A DNA stretch of 57,964 bases from the NCBI RefSeq assembly GCF_002607735.1, contig NZ_NBVR01000043.1, forward strand, positions 1 to 57,964. Direction: 5' to 3'. How positions within the stretch are numbered: the first letter of the stretch is position 1; the number at the start of each line of letters is the position of its first letter. The notes under the pieces were generated by a model. The model was not told the origin of the DNA and searched no databases. It saw only the letters and a program-made list of their open reading frames with translations. The DNA is from Proteus alimentorum (lineage in GTDB: Bacteria > Pseudomonadota > Gammaproteobacteria > Enterobacterales > Enterobacteriaceae). Both the position numbers and the translations under genes were made by a program. Below are positions 43,657 to 51,914 of the stretch, one piece after another.

Positions 43657-44315
43657 TACCTTACCGCCATGAGTTCAAGATATTGATTAATGAGTCCTTT
43701 AGCTAAAAGAGTCCAACCATCCATAGCGATAAATAAAATTAATTTTAAAGGAACAGATAATGTTACAGGGCTCATCATCATCATCCCCAATGCTAATAAA
43801 ATACAAGAAACGACTAAATCAATAACAATAAAAGGCAAGTAAAGATAAAAACCAATAATAAAAGCAGACTTTATTTCACTTAATGCGTATGCAGGAAGCA
43901 GTGATAACAACGATTTTTCTATACTTTCTTTATCGCCGTCACTATCAGGTCTATTGCCTTGTGCTTGTTCAAAAAAATCTAATAACTCAGGATCAGAATA
44001 CTTGTACAAATATCGTTTATATTCCCCTAATGCGTCGTCAGAAAATCGCTCAAAAGCGTCAGGAGAGGTAATATCAACAGGATTTTCAATAAGATATTGA
44101 TAGGTGTTTTTTGCTAGTGGCGTCATAACAAACAGAGCCATTATTAATGCAATCGCATTAAGTACCATATTAGAAGGCACTTGCTGAACACCTAAAGCAT
44201 TACGCGTCATAACCAGTACAATAGAAAATTTTAAATAGCAGGTTCCTGCCGCAATAATAAAAGGGGCCAATGTTGCTAGTGCTAACGTTAAAATAAGTGT
44301 CGTTGAGCTTTCCAT
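43656..44315 (-). CDS. sctR: T3SS export apparatus protein SctR (SpaP/YscR)
   Basis: This 219-residue protein of the FliP/SctR family carries the signatures FSIVLVMTRNALGVQQVPSN near the N-terminus and ALSEIKSAFIIGFYLYLPF and VVSCILLALGMMMMSPVTLS near the C-terminus. Five copies form the core of the export gate. It lies four bases after sctQ and shares one base with sctS. Confidence 0.96.
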   Translation of the reverse strand: MESSTTLILTLALATLAPFIIAAGTCYLKFSIVLVMTRNALGVQQVPSNMVLNAIALIMALFVMTPLAKNTYQYLIENPVDITSPDAFERFSDDALGEYKRYLYKYSDPELLDFFEQAQGNRPDSDGDKESIEKSLLSLLPAYALSEIKSAFIIGFYLYLPFIVIDLVVSCILLALGMMMMSPVTLSVPLKLILFIAMDGWTLLAKGLINQYLELMAVR

Positions 44316-44319
44316 ACAT

Positions 44320-44649
44320 TTAATCTTGCTGTAAATGGGAATGTTGAATTTCTACAGCTAATCGCTCACCAACTTTAATTAATTCTCCTTCAGCAATCGC
44401 AACACCATTAACAACTAATATAATATGCCTTGAAGCATTGTCAGGTAATATAAGTTGTTGTCCCGGTGCTAATTTTTCAATTTGCTCAATAGGCAATATT
44501 TTACTTGCGAGAAGAAAAGAAAGAGTGATAGGAATAGTATCTATTGATTTTAAATCGATATTTTCTGGTCTAGTTGCATTTGTATCAACATCTTCTATTA
44601 ATGCTTTTTTCTCCATCTCATTAGTCAATAACTCTTCATCTAAAACCAC
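44320..44649 (-). CDS. Internal short product of sctQ (SctQ-C)
   Basis: Inside sctQ an AAGGAG at 44658-44663 (complement CTCCTT) is followed after eight bases by a GTG at 44649 that is in frame (Val197). This would make a 109-residue protein holding just the SPOA domain. In Salmonella SpaO and Yersinia YscQ a short form made from an internal start is known and binds the full-length protein. The site here is at nearly the same residue as in SpaO (about 203). The call rests on this motif and homology. Confidence 0.75.
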   Translation of the reverse strand: MVLDEELLTNEMEKKALIEDVDTNATRPENIDLKSIDTIPITLSFLLASKILPIEQIEKLAPGQQLILPDNASRHIILVVNGVAIAEGELIKVGERLAVEIQHSHLQQD

Positions 44650-45237
44650 CGTATTTTCTCCTTCTTGCCATTGATAACTCATCCATTTTTTTTCACCAAG
44701 AATAAGTGAGAAATCAATGTTATCAATAAGCACAATATCGCCTAACAAAAGGTTTTTTAATAATGAAACTGATATTTTGCTATTACCGAGCTGAAATTGA
44801 GCAATAGCACTTATTTTATTTTTTAAGGACAACCTCCATTCATAATGCCCCTCAAAAGAGCAAATAAATACGTTTCCTATTGAGGTATTAACAACGGGAT
44901 AACGTTCTTTTTTTTGCTCCCCTAAACAGATATTATCTACGATTACTGACATCATTTCTTTTGAAAAAGGAAACAATAATTGTGAACATTTTTCTGAGAA
45001 TAGAACATAAAGATAAGTTTCAGGAACAAGTTCCCAATCTATTTTTTTTTCAGGATAAATATTATCCATGACTTGGTTAACAGCAACAAATCCTGTAAAT
45101 GAGCCTAATGTATTTTTGCCTTTTATTTTAAAATAAAAAGCAGAATCAATCAGCGATTGCGATCTATATAAAGAAGATAGTATTTTTATTGCATCACTAT
45201 CTTCAGCCTGATTAATATTATTATCTAATAAGATCAT
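44320..45237 (-). CDS. sctQ: T3SS sorting-platform protein SctQ (SpaO/YscQ)
   Basis: This 305-residue C-ring-like protein forms the cytoplasmic sorting platform with SctK and SctL. The C-terminal SPOA domain is clear at about residues 228-300 (IPITLSFLLASKILPIEQIE, LAPGQQLILP, GELIKVGERLAVEI). The N-terminal half is weakly conserved. It overlaps sctP as ATGA (45234-45237). A run of nine A lies at codons 63-66. A GTG at codon 197 with a strong internal Shine-Dalgarno can start a short form, listed separately. Confidence 0.93.
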   Translation of the reverse strand: MILLDNNINQAEDSDAIKILSSLYRSQSLIDSAFYFKIKGKNTLGSFTGFVAVNQVMDNIYPEKKIDWELVPETYLYVLFSEKCSQLLFPFSKEMMSVIVDNICLGEQKKERYPVVNTSIGNVFICSFEGHYEWRLSLKNKISAIAQFQLGNSKISVSLLKNLLLGDIVLIDNIDFSLILGEKKWMSYQWQEGENTVVLDEELLTNEMEKKALIEDVDTNATRPENIDLKSIDTIPITLSFLLASKILPIEQIEKLAPGQQLILPDNASRHIILVVNGVAIAEGELIKVGERLAVEIQHSHLQQD

Positions 45238-46553
45238 TTTTCATCGTCTTTATCATCAGAAGGCTCAATCGCATTAATTGGCAAACCATCATTGTCATGT
45301 TCTAATGAAAGCGCTAATCGCCCTTGATATTGGTTAAAGTTCTCTAAGGAGGATTGATAAACACGCCCAGTAGAAGCAATCAGTTGGATCTTTTTATTGG
45401 CATCGAAATTGATTTTCATCCGATGAAACTCATTTCCCCATTTTTTAAAAACATAAGTAATAGTGGGAGATTGGGTTATCTTTGATACTTCTTTATAAAG
45501 AAGACTTAAAGCGGGTATATCAAGTAATTTTTTATCTATTGATGATTCTTGTATTTTCTGTTGATATTTTTGAGTTATAGTATTAAAAAATGAAAAATTA
45601 TTAACTTCTTGGTTAAATTCTTCTCTTACTTTTTTTCTATCCGATTTATCTATACTCGAATTTAGTTTTTCCGTGTTAAATAAAAGGCTATTATTCTCTA
45701 TTCCCTTAGTTTTTAAATAAGTATATTTATCGGTTGAATGAACTGATTTTTCTATTATATTATTCTGAATATCCAATGCATTTTCTTGTGTTTTTAATAC
45801 GGCATTATCTTTATAAAGAGAGTATTTCTCTTTATAAGAAGATCCTTTACTTTCCATATTAATTTCTATACTATTTCCTATATTACTGTCTACTTGTTTT
45901 TCATTGCTCTCGATAAGTTGATTATTCTTCAATTTATTATCTATTTTTTCTACATTATGATTAGTTTTTTTCTTATTGGCGACTTCCCTTTCGCCAAGGA
46001 CATCTAACCCACTAATATCTAATTTATTTTCCTTTTTACTCTCAGGAGCACTAATACTTATATTTTTATTTAATTTTAAATCACGTATAATTTTTAAATT
46101 ATTATCGGTTGTTATCTTATGAGAAATTGGTGTTCTTTTACTTTCATAATTAAAGAGTGATTTATTTTCTAGATCCACTTTATTTATTTGAGAGCGAATT
46201 TGTGAATATATTTTTCTTTGTGTTAATAATAATCCCTCTAAATTTAAAAACTCAGTTTCTTCTTTTTTACTCTTTTCTTCCTTTTCAGATTTAGATCCTA
46301 TTTCATTAGAGTTTGTTTTTAGATGACTTTTTAGCTCAATATCATCTTTATGAGTTATATGATAAAAATCATCTAATTTTTGTTTTATCTTACTGATATC
46401 TTCAGAGGAAATTTTTTCATTATCAGTCACTGATAATTTCAGATTAGCAGAAGAAAGTGACGATTTTTTAGAAAAAAAAGACTTATTATCACTATTTTGT
46501 TCATTTGTTAAATTTTTATTTAAGATAACATTATCTGTCTTTATTAATATCAT
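45234..46553 (-). CDS. sctP: T3SS needle-length regulator SctP (SpaN/InvJ type)
   Basis: This 439-residue protein is mostly hydrophilic, rich in Lys, Asn and Ser and probably disordered for its first 340 residues. Its C-terminus has a compact domain (FKKWGNEFHRMKINFDANK, then YQSSLENFNQYQGRLALSL) like the conserved SpaN/InvJ end. SctP proteins set needle length and trigger the SctU switch. Identity comes mainly from position between sctO and sctQ. It overlaps sctO by 23 bases. The central part is very AT-rich and low in complexity. Confidence 0.85.
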   Translation of the reverse strand: MILIKTDNVILNKNLTNEQNSDNKSFFSKKSSLSSANLKLSVTDNEKISSEDISKIKQKLDDFYHITHKDDIELKSHLKTNSNEIGSKSEKEEKSKKEETEFLNLEGLLLTQRKIYSQIRSQINKVDLENKSLFNYESKRTPISHKITTDNNLKIIRDLKLNKNISISAPESKKENKLDISGLDVLGEREVANKKKTNHNVEKIDNKLKNNQLIESNEKQVDSNIGNSIEINMESKGSSYKEKYSLYKDNAVLKTQENALDIQNNIIEKSVHSTDKYTYLKTKGIENNSLLFNTEKLNSSIDKSDRKKVREEFNQEVNNFSFFNTITQKYQQKIQESSIDKKLLDIPALSLLYKEVSKITQSPTITYVFKKWGNEFHRMKINFDANKKIQLIASTGRVYQSSLENFNQYQGRLALSLEHDNDGLPINAIEPSDDKDDEK

Positions 46554-46995
46554 ATAATACCATCTCCTGTATCTCGTTCTGTTCTAATCTTTCAATATAT
46601 AACTCTTTTTCTAATGCTTTTCTTTCAAGATAAAGTCTCATTTTATTTTGTTTTCGGATCACGACTTCTCTTTCTTTTTGTAACTTTAGACTACCTTTTT
46701 TTAATTTTTCTAATTGATACTCTATTTCCTTAATCTGAGTAATGGCAATATTCCGTGATGCTAAGATAATAGCCTGTTTACGTTTTTGTTGATTTAATGA
46801 AAGAGTAGAATAATGACCAACTCTTTCATACATAGGGATCTCTTTTTCTAACGCCGAAGCTAATAACATTTGTTCTTTTTTCTTATCTTCAGCTTCTTTT
46901 ATTAATAGCTGATGCTTTTGTTGCTCTTTTTCTATTCTTTGCTGGCGCTTAGCAATCGCATTCATCAATACCTGTTGATTAAGAGGTAAGCGCAT
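46531..46995 (-). CDS. sctO: T3SS stalk protein SctO (SpaM/InvI type)
   Basis: This 154-residue protein is nearly all charged coiled coil (Lys, Glu, Gln rich), with no membrane segment. In SPI-1-type systems the gene between the ATPase and the needle-length regulator encodes the SctO stalk, which contacts the ATPase and the SctV ring. It overlaps sctN by 17 bases and sctP by 23 bases. The call is based on position, size and composition. Confidence 0.85.
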   Translation of the reverse strand: MRLPLNQQVLMNAIAKRQQRIEKEQQKHQLLIKEAEDKKKEQMLLASALEKEIPMYERVGHYSTLSLNQQKRKQAIILASRNIAITQIKEIEYQLEKLKKGSLKLQKEREVVIRKQNKMRLYLERKALEKELYIERLEQNEIQEMVLYDINKDR

Positions 46996-48280
46996 AAAGT
47001 TGGTTCAATGTTTGTTGAAAATCGGCTTTTTCTTTAAAAGATTGGATAAGAAAAGCGTCTATTGCAGATTGTTTATTTACAGCAATATCATTTAATTCAT
47101 TTTCACCTACACGATATTCGCCCACCTCTTGTAATAATTTAATATCCTGCAAACGCATCAATATTTGTCTTATTTTTAATGCCGCTTTTTGTTGTTCATT
47201 ACTCGTTATTTGCTGAAAAATACGACTCACACTACCTAATATATCAATCGCTGGATAATGGCCTGAAGCCGCTATTTTTCGTGAAAGATAGATATGCCCA
47301 TCTAAAATAGAGCGGATTTCTTCACCTATAGCATCTGGTTCATCATCACTTTCAAGCAAAACCGTATAAAACGCCGTAATTGAGCCTTGATAAGTCACTC
47401 CTGGTCTTTCTAAAATTGCTGGTAATTTATCAAAAACAGAAGCAGGATAGCCTTTACGAACAGGAAGCTCGCCTGCGGTAAGGGCAACATCCCTTAAAGC
47501 TCGACAGTAGCGCGTCATAGAATCAATAAATAATACGACATTCTTACCTTGTTCTCGAAAGTATTCAGCAACCGTAGTGGCAACTAATGCCGCATTACAA
47601 CGTTCTATTGCGGGTTGATCTGAAGTTGAGCAAATTAATACCGTTTTTTCGCATCGTTTATCTTTTTTTAACTCCTCAACAAATTCGGTGATTTCACGTC
47701 CCCTTTCACCAATTAACCCAATCACAAAAACATCGGCCTGAGAAAAACGGATAAACATATTCATAAGCATTGTTTTACCCGTTCCGGCACTGGCAAAAAT
47801 TCCCATTCGTTGCCCTAATCCACAACTTAATAATCCATCGACTGCACGAACACCTGATTCAAAAACTGTGGTAATAGGGCGCCTTTCATTAAATAAGGGA
47901 GGATGACCATCAATAGGAAAATATGAATAGAAGTTTTCTTCTTTCATTTTTTTATCACTAAAACGTAATAAATAATTCCCTTTAATATCAATCATACTCC
48001 CTAAAACATTGAGACTTAAAGCGACTGAGAAAGCGTTGCCCGTTGGTACTACGATTATTTGCAAAGAATAACCTTGCGAACTTCCCATCATACTTAAAAT
48101 CGTAATACCATTACGAAAACCAATCACGATCGCTTCACCAATAATTTGACTATTAGTGATGGGATCTTTTAATAGGCAAATTTCTCCAATAAATACATCT
48201 CGTAGCATAACTTCAAGAATATTACCTTGTATTCGTATAGGGTGAGCTGCGTGATGAAATATTGAAAATGTACTATTCAT
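46979..48280 (-). CDS. sctN: T3SS ATPase SctN (InvC/SpaL)
   Basis: This 433-residue ATPase of the FliI/SctN family unfolds substrates and strips chaperones at the base of the injectisome. Walker A is ASAGTGKT at residues 163-170, with the preceding ESGVRAVDGLLSCGLGQRMG. GERGREITEFVEEL and FIDSMTRYCRALRDVAL follow as in the family. The length is normal. It follows the InvB-type chaperone gene by two bases and overlaps sctO. Confidence 0.97.
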   Translation of the reverse strand: MNSTFSIFHHAAHPIRIQGNILEVMLRDVFIGEICLLKDPITNSQIIGEAIVIGFRNGITILSMMGSSQGYSLQIIVVPTGNAFSVALSLNVLGSMIDIKGNYLLRFSDKKMKEENFYSYFPIDGHPPLFNERRPITTVFESGVRAVDGLLSCGLGQRMGIFASAGTGKTMLMNMFIRFSQADVFVIGLIGERGREITEFVEELKKDKRCEKTVLICSTSDQPAIERCNAALVATTVAEYFREQGKNVVLFIDSMTRYCRALRDVALTAGELPVRKGYPASVFDKLPAILERPGVTYQGSITAFYTVLLESDDEPDAIGEEIRSILDGHIYLSRKIAASGHYPAIDILGSVSRIFQQITSNEQQKAALKIRQILMRLQDIKLLQEVGEYRVGENELNDIAVNKQSAIDAFLIQSFKEKADFQQTLNQLYALTS

Positions 48281-48282
48281 CT

Positions 48283-48696
48283 TTACCCTATAAATTGTTG
48301 ATGAACGCTATTCATCATTTGGAAGTATTCATCAATAGCTTTTGCCATTGATTCACCATTTTGCAACGCGCTCGGCATAAATGAGGCACGTAGTTCTAAC
48401 TCAGATTCTACTTTCACTAAAGCGGGCTGACCGGGATAAAAACTTTCAGTTTGATTATTCACATTGTTTAATAATAATGGCGTACTACATTGTGATAATA
48501 AGTTTTCATCGTATTCACCAAGCACTGACCAAATCATAGGGACTTCATCAACAACTAATAAATTAATATCAGGCATATCACCTAAACTAATTGTTATTGT
48601 TGAATGATTATCAACAGACTTTCCTTCTGAGAATAAATCACTGCGTCCAATTGCATTCATGGCATCCATAATTAATCTTGCTAGATCAAAAGACAT
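48283..48696 (-). CDS. Class IB T3SS effector chaperone (InvB/Spa15 type)
   Basis: This 137-residue acidic protein lies between sctV and sctN, exactly where InvB and Spa15 are encoded. Class IB chaperones bind several different effectors and bring them to the ATPase. The N-terminus (FDLARLIMDAMNAIGRSD) and the LLVVDEVPMIWSVLG stretch fit that family. Its presence implies at least one effector elsewhere in the genome, since none is recognised near it. Confidence 0.85.
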   Translation of the reverse strand: MSFDLARLIMDAMNAIGRSDLFSEGKSVDNHSTITISLGDMPDINLLVVDEVPMIWSVLGEYDENLLSQCSTPLLLNNVNNQTESFYPGQPALVKVESELELRASFMPSALQNGESMAKAIDEYFQMMNSVHQQFIG

Positions 48697-48704
48697 AATA
48701 TCTC

Positions 48705-50810
48705 CTAAATAGATTGTAAAACGTTAATTTCAATATCAGATGTAATTTCATCATAAGACAATACAGATAACTGTGGATATTGTGTTTCTATTATTTTTTT
48801 AACAAATCGCCTTATATCTATTGCGGTTAAAAAAACATAATCTTGAATATATTTAATCTCATCGATAGCAGTAGATATTTTTTCTATTATCATATCAAGT
48901 TCCGCAGGTTCTAAATTCAAAAATGTACCTGAAGAACTTTGTCTTATTCCACCACGAATAATTTCTTCGATATTATGAGATAAAATAATTACATTAAGCT
49001 TTCCATCTTTTGAAAAGAAGTGGCTAATATAACGTGAAAGTAATGATCGAATATGTTCAGTTAAAAGTATCGGATCTTTTTCTTTACTTCCCCATTGAAC
49101 TAAACCTCCTATAATTGTTTTTATATTTCTAATAGGAATTTTTTCTTGCACTAATCGTTGTAAAACATCATTAATTCGTTGAATTGAGACTTGTCTATAA
49201 CACTCTTTTAAAAGTTCGGGTGAATTTTCCTCTATTTTATCAAGAATATTTTTCGTCTCTTGTATTCCAAGAAATTCAACAACATTCAATGTAATCAAGT
49301 TGGAAAATTTTTTATAGAAATAGATTTCTGGTAATTCTATTTTATAATTTAATGATGTTAATTTATCCATGTCATTTTTATTAACCCAATAATGGCTAAC
49401 ATCATTATCCTTAATTTCCATCATGTTAAAATTCAAAGAAGATAATTCATCATTAGGATTTGAAACATAAACAAGAGGGAAAGGGCAATCAAATTCATCA
49501 GCCTTAACCTCATTTATTAAAATAATGATTTTATTTTCATCAATTTTATCTGAATAATGAATAACAATATCAGGAAGCAATACGCCATATTGTAAAATAA
49601 ATTCTTTTTTCAACCATTTTTCAAAAACCAGTTTTGAAAGATACGCTTTCTTCTTAGAGGAAACAGTAATAATTAAAGGCAATGTTTCTGCTTGAGATAA
49701 AGTAATATCCTCGTTCAATAAGCTATTCTCATCGTTTAATTCATTTTTATTTGAAAATAGATTTGAAATAATACCTTTTTTACCGTCAGGATCTGAAGCA
49801 TTATCTTCATTTTTCTCCCCCCCACTTTCTGTGGTGGTTTCTTTTTTCTTATTCTTCCATTGTTTTTTAAAGAAATACCCACCTAATATTACAGATAAAA
49901 TAAGAAAAACGGGTGTTGGAAAACCAGGTAAAAAGCCAATAACAAAAGCAAGGATTGCTGTCACTAATAATGCAAAATCTTGAGCAAGTAATTCATTCAT
50001 AATGCTAAAACCAAGATTATTATTTTCACCACCAACACGCGTTACAATAAAACCCGCACTGATAGAGATCAGCAATGCTGGTATTTGAGCAACAAGCCCA
50101 TCACCAATGGTCAAAAGAGTATAAGTATGTAACGCTTGTGAAATTGAGAGATCCATTTGCGCCATACCGACAGAAATTCCCCCAATTAGGTTAACAAAAA
50201 TAATGACAATGCCTGCAATTGCATCTCCTTTAATAAATTTCATTGCACCATCAAAGGAACCATATAATTGACTTTCTTGACCTAGTTCTTTTCTTCTTAT
50301 TTTCACTTCTTCATTAGTAATGATGCCCGATTTTAAATCAGCATCAATACTCATTTGTTTTCCTGGCATACCATCCAAAGAAAAGCGTGCCGCAACTTCG
50401 GCAACACGCTCAGAACCTTTTGTAATCACCAAAAACTGCACGATAGTCACAATTGAGAAAACAACGAAACCTACCACTAAATTTTCACCAATAACAAATT
50501 CGCCAAATGAAGTAATAATTTCACCAGCATCCGCATCTAGTAATATTAATCGACTCGTACTAATAGAAAGAGCAAGCCGAAAGAGTGTCGTAATTAATAA
50601 TAATGCTGGAAATGTCATAAAGTTCAATATTCGAGTAATATAGAATGAACTCATAAAAATAAGAAGAGCAATAGTAATATTCAATCCAATAAGGAAATCT
50701 ACAATATACGTTGGCAAAGGTATAATTAACATTATAATAACCAAAATCATAACCGATAATACGATTAACTCTGGCTTACTCTTTATTGCCAATAGAAATC
50801 TATAAATCAT
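48705..50810 (-). CDS. sctV: T3SS export gate protein SctV (InvA/MxiA)
   Basis: This 701-residue protein of the FlhA/SctV family has a membrane half with about eight helices (residues 1-320) and a cytoplasmic half that forms the nonameric ring. Signatures include TRILNFMTFPALLLITTLFR, SIDADLKSGIITNEEVKIRR and GFLPGFPTPVF. A Lys/Glu-rich linker near residues 320-355 joins the halves. It follows sctW by 23 bases and is followed closely by the InvB-type chaperone gene. The length is normal. Confidence 0.97.
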   Translation of the reverse strand: MIYRFLLAIKSKPELIVLSVMILVIIMLIIPLPTYIVDFLIGLNITIALLIFMSSFYITRILNFMTFPALLLITTLFRLALSISTSRLILLDADAGEIITSFGEFVIGENLVVGFVVFSIVTIVQFLVITKGSERVAEVAARFSLDGMPGKQMSIDADLKSGIITNEEVKIRRKELGQESQLYGSFDGAMKFIKGDAIAGIVIIFVNLIGGISVGMAQMDLSISQALHTYTLLTIGDGLVAQIPALLISISAGFIVTRVGGENNNLGFSIMNELLAQDFALLVTAILAFVIGFLPGFPTPVFLILSVILGGYFFKKQWKNKKKETTTESGGEKNEDNASDPDGKKGIISNLFSNKNELNDENSLLNEDITLSQAETLPLIITVSSKKKAYLSKLVFEKWLKKEFILQYGVLLPDIVIHYSDKIDENKIIILINEVKADEFDCPFPLVYVSNPNDELSSLNFNMMEIKDNDVSHYWVNKNDMDKLTSLNYKIELPEIYFYKKFSNLITLNVVEFLGIQETKNILDKIEENSPELLKECYRQVSIQRINDVLQRLVQEKIPIRNIKTIIGGLVQWGSKEKDPILLTEHIRSLLSRYISHFFSKDGKLNVIILSHNIEEIIRGGIRQSSSGTFLNLEPAELDMIIEKISTAIDEIKYIQDYVFLTAIDIRRFVKKIIETQYPQLSVLSYDEITSDIEINVLQSI

Positions 50811-50833
50811 AGAAATTATCCATAAATTATTTT

Positions 50834-51910
50834 TTATTTTCTTTGTTGATACTGTTCTAATCTAAGATAATTATCTATAAGTTTTTGTATAATTATTTGG
50901 CATTCATCTCTAAAATCATCAGATAAATATAATGACTCCGGATAATTATTAAATATCGTCTTTATTCCTTGTAATAGTTTCATTTTTATATTAACTAAAT
51001 AATCTATCCATTCATTTTCTAAAAGAGATACTAAATATTTTTTCATTTCTTCTGGAAATGTCATTCCATGAAAAACCAATTGATACAACTCTTTATCTGT
51101 TATTGTATTTTTCAAATCTTGTGTGTCTAGTTTATCTATATTGATTTCGATAAAACTACATAAAGCCCGCAACTTATTAACCCTCTCGAGAAAATAACCA
51201 AACTCTAAACTTTGAGAACAACTAGGCGTTAATGATTGCATATCACAAATCAAGCTTTGTGTTAAAAAACTTAAAATAAGTATACATTGTTTAATATCAT
51301 ATTCTTCTAGCCACATTTTAAAAAAATAAATAGGTTCAAGATCGAGGCTAATAAAACTACGATAAAGATTTCTTAGTGTCGAAGCATTAAGAGAAAGTAA
51401 CTTTGCAAATGTTTTGGCCTGAAGTGCAATATTAATGCCGGCTCTAATTTGCTTTCCATTTTCCCCTTCAAGTAAACGATTTATCTCATTCTCAATACCT
51501 GCGTCTAATTGAGCACCTAGCTTTTTTTTTCTGAGTAATTCTCGTAAAACCATCACGAGATCACTTTCATCAGGGAACATTTTACGTAAATAACTGAGCA
51601 ACTCTTGCAAACTTCGCCCCGATTTTCTAAATAACATCATCACGTTATCAAGCTTTTTATCTGCACCCTCTTCTGCAATATATAATATGCTTTGCCCTCT
51701 ATTTGCTTTTTTATCTAGTGATTGACCAAAACGTTGAGAAAATAGTGTTGCAACCATAGACATATCATCAGATATATCCATTAATTGATTTTGATAGTTT
51801 TGATTTTCATTTATTTTTGGTTGTTTATATTCTGTTTCTTGCTGGCTTTTTTTATCAATACTATCATTAGTTAACTTTGTTGACGTAGAGATATTAATTG
51901 GCCCAATCAT
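50834..51910 (-). CDS. sctW: T3SS gatekeeper SctW (InvE/MxiC)
   Basis: This 358-residue soluble helical protein fits the gatekeeper that orders secretion of translocators before effectors. The motif DDMSMVATLFSQRFGQSLDK and the order sctC-sctW-sctV match invG-invE-invA. An N-terminal region of about 50 hydrophilic residues would hold the secretion signal. A run of nine A encodes Lys128-Lys130 (51522-51530 on the plus strand), a possible slippage site. It lies four bases after sctC. Confidence 0.92.
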   Translation of the reverse strand: MIGPINISTSTKLTNDSIDKKSQQETEYKQPKINENQNYQNQLMDISDDMSMVATLFSQRFGQSLDKKANRGQSILYIAEEGADKKLDNVMMLFRKSGRSLQELLSYLRKMFPDESDLVMVLRELLRKKKLGAQLDAGIENEINRLLEGENGKQIRAGINIALQAKTFAKLLSLNASTLRNLYRSFISLDLEPIYFFKMWLEEYDIKQCILILSFLTQSLICDMQSLTPSCSQSLEFGYFLERVNKLRALCSFIEINIDKLDTQDLKNTITDKELYQLVFHGMTFPEEMKKYLVSLLENEWIDYLVNIKMKLLQGIKTIFNNYPESLYLSDDFRDECQIIIQKLIDNYLRLEQYQQRK

Positions 51911-51914
51911 AATA

